From Diadema setosum (Eukaryota; Echinodermata; Echinoidea; Diadematoida; Diadematidae): a stretch of DNA of 64,000 bases. The notes under the pieces were generated by a model that was not told where the DNA came from, made no database searches, and saw only the letters and a program-made list of their open reading frames with translations. The stretch is from the NCBI GenBank assembly GCA_033980235.1, contig CM067070.1:27432627-27496626 (forward strand). Direction: 5' to 3'. Shown in pieces: positions 28,808 to 64,000 of this stretch. Made by a program: the position numbers and the translations under genes. Position 1 is the first letter of the stretch. Each line of letters starts with the position of its first letter.

Positions 28808-29313
28808 TTTAAGGACCAGTTCACCTTCATAAACGTAAGGATTGAGAGAATGCAGCAACATTAGTAGAACACATCAGTGACAGTTTGAGGAATCGATGTT
28901 GTTGTTGGAACCGCTGGATGAGGAGACTGCTAAGGCTCATGACCTCATATGAGTACAACAGTATAAAGAAAATGTAAAGAAAGTTCAACATATTTTCACT
29001 TTTTTCGCAAAATAAAAGAGCACTTGACTTGCCTCTTTCTAAAGGCAATGGGAATAATATTACTCATAACATAATTATGTCAGTAACGAGTCAAGGGAAT
29101 GTGTACTTTTTTCAAAAGATGAAATTTTGTGAAATTCTCTTTATATTTTCCTTATATTGTTGAACGCATGTGACATCGTACACTGCAGTAGTCTTCTCAT
29201 CCAGCGGTGACTGCACAAAAACTTAAAAAATTCATAACTTTTGAACAGATGTTCTACTAATATTGCTACATTCTCCCAATCCTTATGTTAATGAAGGTGA
29301 ACTTGTCCTTTAA
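28808..29313. mobile_element. Family A, full copy 2
   Basis: About 505 nt, ends TTTAAGGACCAGTTCACCTT … AAGGTGAACTTGTCCTTTAA as inverted repeats. Confidence 0.75.
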
Positions 29314-29389
29314 TAGATACATCTAATACATTCGAGGGACCTACTAGTATCTACCTATCTATCTAGCTACATACGTATATTACCGAGTA

Positions 29390-29404
29390 TACACACACAC
29401 ACAC

Positions 29405-29469
<65 letters not shown>

Positions 29470-29521
29470 TTATATATATATTATATATATATGTATATAC
29501 ATATATATATATTTATATATA

Positions 29522-29552
<31 letters not shown>

Positions 29553-29600
29553 CATATACATTTATATAAACACACATGTGTGTGTGTGTGTGTGTACCTA
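29390..29600. repeat. (CA)n, long (TA)n and (TG)n compound microsatellite
   Basis: (CA)n at 29391-29406, (TA)n with small interruptions to about 29570, then (TG)n to about 29596. Confidence 0.9.
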
Positions 29601-30230
29601 CATGTATATTATATATATAAAGAGAGACAGATCTGTGTATATATCATCAGTCAGTAAACAGATAATATGGATGGATTGATACATTGAAAGATAGAGAAAG
29701 AGAGATAGATTATAGTGTTATAAGCCTAGGTACACTAACATAAATCAGGCGTAAAATGCTCTCTTTCCACTGCTACAATCATTCATCAACAATGTAAACA
29801 AACAAAGGCGTGCATACCTATACTTGGCTACATAGGCCTGTAACTACACACATGCACATACATAAACATACTAATTACTTGCACATGCACATGCACAAAC
29901 ACACACACACATGTATACATGATACCTACCTATATTCATACAAAACACACATACACACAATGAGAGATTTATACAAACAAGACAAACAAATTGTAGCAGT
30001 ATAAAATCTGTCAAACATGTACTGTATGTCACACTCACCTGAGATTTAGTATACAAATTCACCACAAAGTCTGTCATTTTATAATTTATGCATTTATTTA
30101 TACATCTTTCAATGTAAAACACATTTGACCTTTATATGCAAAAAGAGAGCATCTGTCAGTATGTTCAAGAAACATCTTTCAAAGCGATATCAACCATGAA
30201 CTTTACTGGCTGCACCGTGGTTTGGTGAAT

Positions 30231-30262
<32 letters not shown>

Positions 30263-30954
30263 ATCAACATCACATAGAACCATATCGAGAACAGTATGCG
30301 CTAGCGCAAAGGCATCTCTTAAAAAGTGATACAAACAGATTTTTGCTGCCATGATTTGTTTACTATTTGCTCCTCTTGCATGAAAATTTGAAAAGCAACG
30401 TTTGCAAAATTCCCTCAGACACATTTCAAATAAAGTTACACCGGCTACCTTTCGTAAGGAAACGGCTCTACCAAGAGTATCGTTTCAATATTCACAAGTT
30501 CGGCAAACAATTTCACTGCACAGAGTTCAATTTGTCTACATGGTGCTCATTGGACGCCAGGGATATCATGATAAAATGTTCTTTCTAGTCACTTGCTGGC
30601 TCAAACAGAATTTGTTTGTGCACCTCTGTCCTCTGCATATGTGCAAAACAGGACCTAAACAGGGGTAGCCTCCACAGGCACGTAAATCGCTACAATGCAT
30701 TGGCATGATAATGATGTACAGTACATTGTTTAATTTGGACAGCTCAATACTTGCCCATACATATTCAAGATGAATTATATACTGCAGTGAAAAATTATGT
30801 CTGTCTTCAGTAATTGTAAAAAGCAACAAGCACAAAAAAGAACACACATAATTTACTGTGATGTTGCGAGTGAAGATCATGTAGAAATTTACATGATGAA
30901 CAAATACATCCATATCATAGCCACGATACACAGATGAATGAGATTTGCACATTC

Positions 30955-33900
30955 TTTATTTGAAGTGTATATTCACCCACTGGGCAATATAAAGAGAAGA
31001 GCAGTAGTGCATTTTAAAACAAAGCAATCCTGAAACACAAAACTCTTCAAAATCATGAGCTCACCATAATGAGTTGAGGAATCACACGTTGTTACATAAT
31101 GCTAAAAATTACATCACACACAATTTCAAATTCTGCAAGACCACTGGAGTTTGGTGACAAGAGGAAAGAATTTTCCTCAAACGAACTAACAAACACTGCA
31201 ACATCGGGGTTCATCAAACTCTTCAGCTGACTAGAGCCGTTGCCATGGTAATGCTACCTCACACAACAACTTAACTCTGTGAGCACCACTGACAAACTGC
31301 TCATACACACATGTTAATGATATATCGAGTTGCCGGTCTGAGGAAGGTATACATCTCTCATTTTGGCGAACAGATCAAACAAGTTATAAATTAAGGTATG
31401 ACGTGAGTCAGGTATATAACAATATGTGTAGGTACGGGTATTGACTGCAACGTGTAAATCACTGGAAACAGAAGTTACAAAATATATAAAACATTGGAAT
31501 GTTGCTGGCACATTCATGTCATACTTGGCAGGGGTCCTTCTAAGAGGTCGTGTCAGGAATTAAAACATACACTCCGAATCACACGGTATATTTAAGCCAA
31601 GTCTAGGGGGCAAGATTTTTTTAACTTCTCATTTGTCTTTTTCAATTATTTTTCCCCTATATCCCTAGATAAGAAAACTACTTGTTTTCTTATTGTCCAC
31701 TGTCAAGCAGTCAAGCACAATTTATTTAAAACAACACATTATTACCACAGAACCTTATATAAAATGCACATTAATGGCAAAACATCGCACATTGAGTGCC
31801 TATTTGGTATAAGGATTAAAACATAAATAAGCTGAAGAGATTAAAAAAAAAATTACTAGCATGCATAAGGACAACAAAATGACATAAAAGGCACAATGAT
31901 TTCACATGAATCAGCAAAACATGAGCATGATACTCATAAAACTTCAAGGGTAAAATGTAATTGCATCCAAGCCACAATTGGCAAAAGAGGAATCAACTAG
32001 TTTTGGATCAATACTGCTTAAAAAAAAAAAAAAAAAATGTTATCATAATCCTACATGCGTTAAATTGGCAACTCTGCATGATACTGCATATCTTATACTG
32101 GAGAAAGACTAGGTGAAACTGACCGACTTCACTGAATTTGCACTAACACAAAAAGATGATATGCCGATTTCAGACGCAATTATCCAGTTTACTCTTCTAA
32201 TAATGAGTTGCCAATTTGAAGATAAGTTGTAGATTTATCAATTTACAGGTAGAGGCTTTTGGTAATTCTGGCAACTGAAATATAAAAAGGTATATGACCA
32301 AAATAGGGCTGAAATGGGCGTATGGATAAATAAGACACACCTTCCTTGGATGGAATGGGGTAATTTAAACATACACCAATCATAGACTTTCCTAGATGCC
32401 ATGAGGATCAATTAGCCAAAAAAAAAAAAGAAATGTAGCATGTGCAGTGATTTTCTGTTATTCCAAGACTTGTAGAAAGCTCTTTGAAGAATCACAAACC
32501 CTGCAGGAAGCACATAATTTTTCCATATTTTGGCCCTTTCTTGTTTGCATTTAAACTCATAATTTTCATCATTTGATCTATGTAAAATAACATTTCCAAG
32601 TGATTAGTCTTCAATTCAGGCTTACTCCCTTTCTCTCAATAATTTTCAGCGCACATGATCGTTACGTTGACAGCTTTCCCAGGGGGAAATGAACATGCCA
32701 ACAAACAATAAAGAGGAAATAAGGTTATACAACATTTTCTCCACTTTTCTGTATGCACATGAAATATATTCTAGCAAAATCTGGAACAGCACATCCAGTT
32801 TCTGAGGGAAAAGTAATGGACTTTATCAGAATTTGCTTTTATGCTTTTGCCCATGAAATCACCTTGAGTGACAATTAATACTATAAAGATGTCTCATGCA
32901 TCACACTGCTTTCACGACACATCCTTGAAATCATTTGACATAATTTGATTGTATGTACAGTATTTTATCCGTTTTGGTTTGAGGGCTCCAGCCACAAGCA
33001 TAAATTTGCTTCTTAGGAGTCCTGGCATGTATTTGTTTCTTGTTTCTTGTATATTGTTTTATATTCTGCCAAATAAAATGAAATGAAATGAAATGAAATG
33101 AAATTTGTGAAACTTTCTCCAATGCCTGGAAAACAAAATCCATTATGTGTCACATTGCAATATTTCAGCATGAATAAAATCTTACACCTTCCATGACCTA
33201 GAAACACACATGCATGCTCCCTTCCACAAAGATGCCATGCCTGCGAGATAACGAACATATGCCTGAGACAAATGTGCTGGTCTATTACAGATGGGTAAAA
33301 TGCTGAGATACCAATTAACAACAAAAGACCACGCCTAAAACTAATGATACCATGTAAATCTTTGAGCACAAACACAGGTTAGATCATGTACTGCAATCAT
33401 GCAACATACTGATTATCATGACTTGGAAAATAGGCGATTTCATGATACAGTATTTTTTTTCCATCCAACCCACTCTCAGAATTACAAATCAATAAAAAGG
33501 AAAAAAAAAAATAAGTTAATTTTTCACCATTTTCCCTATCTTTGTTTGTTATTTGTTATTTTTTTTTTTGTATGTTAGCTGCAAAAAACCATACATCATT
33601 TTCCCATCAATCAATTAGGGTTAAGAGCAAATTGCAGTGATTTAGTTCAAATGGAATCTTTCTGATTTACAACCCTGTCAGAAGGACCAAGTCAAGGAAG
33701 AAGTCAGGAATCCCCCCCCCCTTTTTTTTTTTTTGGGGGGGGGGGGGGGGGCACTGATCGTATGTGTTGGCTTCATATACCATTTAGTTTTTATGCCAGC
33801 TTCCAAGTTTGTCCATCCTACACAGAATAACCCAGCTATCTCCAGAACTGGGTATTCTGCACCTAATATCTCATTTTTCTTTTTCATTTTAACTGTGCAC

Positions 33901-35712
33901 AGGGTTTCCTACTAATATTGTCTGAATTCGAAGCCTAAGCAGAAAAAAGTCAGTTCTACATCTATATTTTTAGGAGGGGGGGGGGGGGAGGGAGGGGAAC
34001 AACAAGACAGGGTTGATAGTAAACCACACCAGATGCAGCAGGCTGATGGGACCTTCTCGCATTTACCAATCTCTGATTACCATCAATAAATCTCCTTGTA
34101 CATAAAGCTAAAGCCATTTTAAGAGGGAAGGGAAGTTCTAAGAGGGTTAAAATCAAATTTACAGCATAAAGAAACTATAATTGCCACGGCAACTGGAACA
34201 AAGGCTAGCTACTGGATAACTGTTACCATAAAGTACCAGCTAGATGCATATTGGTGTCAATTAGATGATTGTGGTAGTGCACCTCTCATACAATATTCCT
34301 AAAAGATACCTCAATTCAGACAACTTTTCAGCAAAAGCATTTACTAAAGAGCATGCACGTTAATGACCGACACCATATCACTGACTTTGCTCTCTACCAA
34401 GCACCACTGTGCAATGCATCACAGGTAAAATTCTTGTAAGATAGCACTCTCGCGATTTATACACTCATAAAATTCCCCTTCATTTTCCCACTAGTCATTC
34501 TCCTCTGATCACCTTTAATGTTAGACAGCTTTGATTGTAAAACCAAGAACAAAACCTTTAAAAAGCTATAAAAACAACAGGGCTAAAAGCACACTTTCTC
34601 TTCGTCTCTCCTTCTAAAAGTGTGTTGACCTTCAGATCGAGTTCTACACACAGCAGCAGTCTTGCACCACCCCCGAGAATTTTCTGCGGACACCAAACTA
34701 CCAGGCACTTTTCTCAGCGCGTCGCTTTAGAACGTCTACACATGTTGTTAATTTTGTGATTTGACATGAATGAGTCATTTTAAACCCTCCTGGTTTTTAT
34801 TTTCTACCCATCCAATTTGGTCCTTAGGCCTGTTTAAAAAGAAATAAAAATACAAATATGGCAATTTTTTTTTTTAAAAACTCTCTCCATCTGCTTAAAA
34901 TTAGTTGAAAGAATCCTGATATATCAACATGGTCCCCTTTTACACCAAATATCCCGCAGACATAAAACGCAAAGATTAGTGACATCAAAAGGACAGTATA
35001 TGCGCTGCTACTAACTTTTGCGGCATCTGCTGATGACATTACGCAGCGCAAATACAAAGCATAATATGCATCTACCCATTACAGATTCCCATGGCTCGAT
35101 ACTATTGCATTGGTGCTGTGACCACGCAGCAAACATGATCAGATTCATGACATGATCTCACAATGCAGAAAAGATTGCACATGGTAGAAATTGGTGTGCA
35201 CTCCGACACTTTGCGTGCCACCCTGCATATAAGTCGATGGCAGCATCTTTGCGCATCGCCACATTCATTGAGCAATTCACTTAATTTGAATAAAAACAAC
35301 ACCTCACAAAAAAAAATACCATCTTGTCAAGAAATAACGTCATAAATGTCGCCTGACACATTTCACTGGCAGATCATCTTCCCATATATTATCAGAGTTG
35401 GTCATTTTATCATTAAGTGCACACAATGCCCACCCCTTGTAGGATCGCAAACCAACTAACCATCATGCAAACACATGCCCACTGGACTGAGCTTGCGACA
35501 GACGGGTTGCTATTGGTTACGAGGGCTCCAGCATGGAAAAAGAGAAGGATTAAATGGGACATGAGCGTAAATATCAAGGGTGAACATCGCAAGTTGACAA
35601 GACACAAGTTTGTGGCCACACTGACCTACAAACTGTGTGTACAGAGGGCTCACTTTAGTCCATGGCATACACACACAGACACACAGGACTACACTCCTGC
35701 ATTCTGCTGGGA
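30955..35712 (-). other. PCSK7: Probable PCSK7 3' UTR and/or intergenic DNA; 3' end unresolved
   Basis: No exon-like ORF is visible below the PCSK7 stop. AATAAA occurs on the minus strand at 34796-34801 and 30955-30960, among other places, so the transcript end cannot be fixed by eye. The stretch has homopolymer G/T runs near 33713-33752 and 33974-33988 and a retroposon tail near 33105, and fewer palindromic elements than the introns. Confidence 0.3.
33000..33105 (+). mobile_element. Non-LTR retroposon 3' tail
   Basis: TTATATTCTGCCAAATAAAA followed by (TGAAA)n: an AATAAA-containing end plus pentanucleotide repeat, as in LINE/SINE tails on the + strand. Confidence 0.45.
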
Positions 35713-61932
<26,220 letters not shown>

Positions 61933-62100
61933 TGTTCGTGCCGAGGTTGGGGTGGCACTCTGTTACAACATAACCCTACCCCAGCTATTCCGATATGGGG
62001 GTGCAGGACACCCTCTTCTGGCAAGAACACCTGCCCCTATGGTGCTACACGAAAAGACTGCTGAACCGCAGCTACAGAGCCCATGCACTCCAAGCACACC
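61933..62100 (-). other. PCSK7: Predicted 5' UTR part of PCSK7 exon 1
   Basis: On the minus strand a pyrimidine-rich tract followed by CAG at 62101-62103 looks like a 3' splice site, so about 168 nt of this exon would be untranslated and at least one 5' non-coding exon would lie further right. The transcription start was not identified. Confidence 0.5.
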
Positions 62101-62817
62101 CTGTGGAGAAAGAAAACACAATATTAAAACTTTAATAGAAATTAGAATCCTATTGTGGTTCTCTGAATAATCTTTCAGTTTCCTCAAGCTCAATCCAACT
62201 AGGAATAATGCACAGAGAGGCACCCTTTACTTTAATCGTACTTACGTAATCTCTACAATCTTCTCCTTCAATCGCTTCACAGAGTCTTTACACTTGCTCA
62301 CGGTCTACAATTTGTTCTTAAAGATTGGCATCTTGAAATGTGATAGCCACTTGCATCAGTTGAATACATGTAAATATGCATTAGAAATGAATTTGAAATA
62401 AGACCATTTCTGGATTTACATGATTTGACACACACACACACACCCAGAGGATAAGTTTCACAGATTCATCTGTGATAAGGATCATTGTACGAAATCTTCC
62501 TCATCACCATGGGCAACCCTGTGTGGTACTTTACAAACAGCATCTTCAAGACGTTTATCAAATTCCTTTTTCAAGAGGACTTGTTAATCTTGAGAAACTT
62601 TCAACTTTGAATGGATACATTGTATATTGACATTACAAAATATGATAAAGTGACATTTATGGATACATGTACAAATACAAGTGATAAGGCAAAAAAAAAA
62701 AAACACTTTACGGTACAATAGATGACATGACCAAAGCAGAGTCTGGAACAACAGACTAGAATAACAAAGAAAATAGTTGGTGAATTGACCTATGGACGTA
62801 CACTGTACAGTGTAAAG
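62101..62817. other. PCSK7: 5' intron or flank of PCSK7
   Basis: Begins with the acceptor at 62101-62103; no upstream exon or promoter was identified. Short (CA)n at about 62430-62444. Confidence 0.4.
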
Positions 62818-63055
62818 TACTGTACGTCCACGCCGAATATTTCACGAGGTTTTTATTTTCACGAATTTTGCGCGTCAGGTGCTATTCGCAAAAATATTGA
62901 TTCTGATCCCAATGTATGTGGCGTACACATGTACACTTCTCCGTTCAGTACAGGACTCTACGATCGCGAATTTAACCACTTGCGAAATCGTTGGGAATTC
63001 CTGATTCACGAAAATTTAAACTTGCGAAATACATTTGTACATGACGTATACAGTA
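62818..63055. mobile_element. Family D element, copy 3
   Basis: TACTGTACGTCCACGCCGAA … GACGTATACAGTA with CACGAATTTTGCGCGTCAGG and CGATCGCGAATTTAACC. Confidence 0.65.
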
Positions 63056-64000
63056 GTAATGAAGGTCCATGGTTGATTAAACCAAAGTAGCTCTTTGACT
63101 AAACCAAGGAGGAATAGCTGGAGTGGAGGGATAACTCCTTGACCAAACTATCCTAGCTTTCAAACCTAACCAAGGTTGCTTCATTTTGAAACATGATTGT
63201 AGTGAAGCATCATTAGAATCATGTTTCAAATTAATAATTTGTTCCGTGTGAATGCAAACTGGAATCATGGAGGGTGATTTGAAACATAATTCCAATCATG
63301 TTTCAAATGACAGCCCAGAGGTGTTTACCAATCATGTTTTGTCAGAATTAAGCAACCAAATTAATAAAATGTGAACATACAATGTTACTGAACTCCAATC
63401 ATGTTTGGGGGTGGAGATCAATCAGTCCCACAGAAAAATGGCTCAAGAGTGAGAACTTGGAAAAAAGCTCAACTTCTCCTCGCTCTGAATTCAAAACTGC
63501 AGAATATGTGAAGCCTTCCCCTGTCATGTGAACGAACGATCTGAATCGTAATTGCAATCATACTTGTAATTCAGCAAATCTGTTCGAATTAAGCGCTCTT
63601 GGTATATGTAAAATCACAGCATGCCTTCAGAACTGCCTGACCAAGGAGTTTCATATTAAAGACCACTCCTTGTTCTGAGAACTACATAACATGGGTTGGT
63701 AAACTCACTCATGCTTTCACAATTTATACCCCAGGGTTAAACTCTTTCTTGTGGAATGGAAAACCCAATGATTCGTAGGATTTAAGCTGATGAACTGTTA
63801 AAACCTAGCCACTGATGTGCAGCAAGCATCTCTAAGACTTGAAAACAATTCAAAGCAATCTTTCCACTCAGTCATGCACAGTCCGACTTGCAATAACAAC
63901 AAGTACAACCATGTACATGTACAGTACATGTACTGTAGACTATGAAAGTTTTGTGTTTAGATTTTTGTTGGTTGTCACTTTTTGCTCTGCACTGTTACTT
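63056..64000. mobile_element. Family F repeat and flanking AT-rich DNA
   Basis: 63180-63320 contains repeated TTTGAAACATGATT and AATCATGTTTCAAAT in both orientations; CTCCTTGACCAAAC (63136) is echoed inverted near 63640. Remainder to the window end shows nothing. Confidence 0.4.

Larger units (their letters stand above)
27374..30950. other. Intergenic and 5' flank of the LDLa/CUB gene
   Basis: No coding sequence recognised. The promoter of the minus-strand LDLa/CUB gene should lie here, but no TATA or initiator could be singled out. Contains a family A element, a long (TA)n tract and a (CA)n tract at about 30234-30256. Confidence 0.5.

Overview
This window is animal genomic DNA: spliced exons with GT-AG introns of consistent phase, long AT-rich introns, and abundant microsatellites and short palindromic repeats. 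The repeats (short terminal-inverted-repeat elements beginning GTTGCATAAAAG, TTAACCCATTGAGG and TTAAAGGGATGG) and the gene architecture suggest a marine invertebrate deuterostome, most likely an echinoderm. That assignment comes from recall of repeat style, not from a search.

Two protein-coding genes can be built, both on the minus strand. The right half (61932 down to 35713) is a complete orthologue of the membrane-bound proprotein convertase PC7 (PCSK7). It has 14 coding exons whose lengths and phases sum to 1079 codons plus a stop. It contains a signal peptide, prodomain with RRRFKR processing site, the Asp/His/Asn/Ser catalytic residues in four different exons, a P domain, a transmembrane segment and an unusually long cytoplasmic tail of about 360 residues carried by one exon. 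An acceptor at 62101-62103 implies at least one more upstream, untranslated exon.

The left half (27373 down to 11402) is a second gene: a predicted 619-residue type II membrane protein with a short cytoplasmic N-terminus, one membrane anchor, four LDL-receptor class A modules, a CUB domain, three more LDLa modules and a final CUB domain. All of its domain exons are phase 1-1, the last exon carrying the stop. It has the stem-region logic of type II transmembrane serine proteases but no protease domain, and neither CUB domain contains a cysteine. I could not assign it to a named orthologue.

The rest is non-coding. 1-11.4 kb holds MITE-like elements, a tRNA-like SINE, a likely solo LTR inserted in a (TA)n tract, and two promoter-like spots without a recognisable gene. 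27.4-35.7 kb is intergenic plus the probable PCSK7 3' UTR. Introns carry several families of short inverted-repeat elements, one with three perfect DR1 nuclear-receptor motifs, and several simple repeats or element ends that lie close to 5' splice sites. I see no rRNA, CRISPR or prokaryotic system. Long ORFs made of simple repeat (poly-Ser/Thr, poly-Ile/Met, His-Thr) or lying inside mobile elements are not genes.
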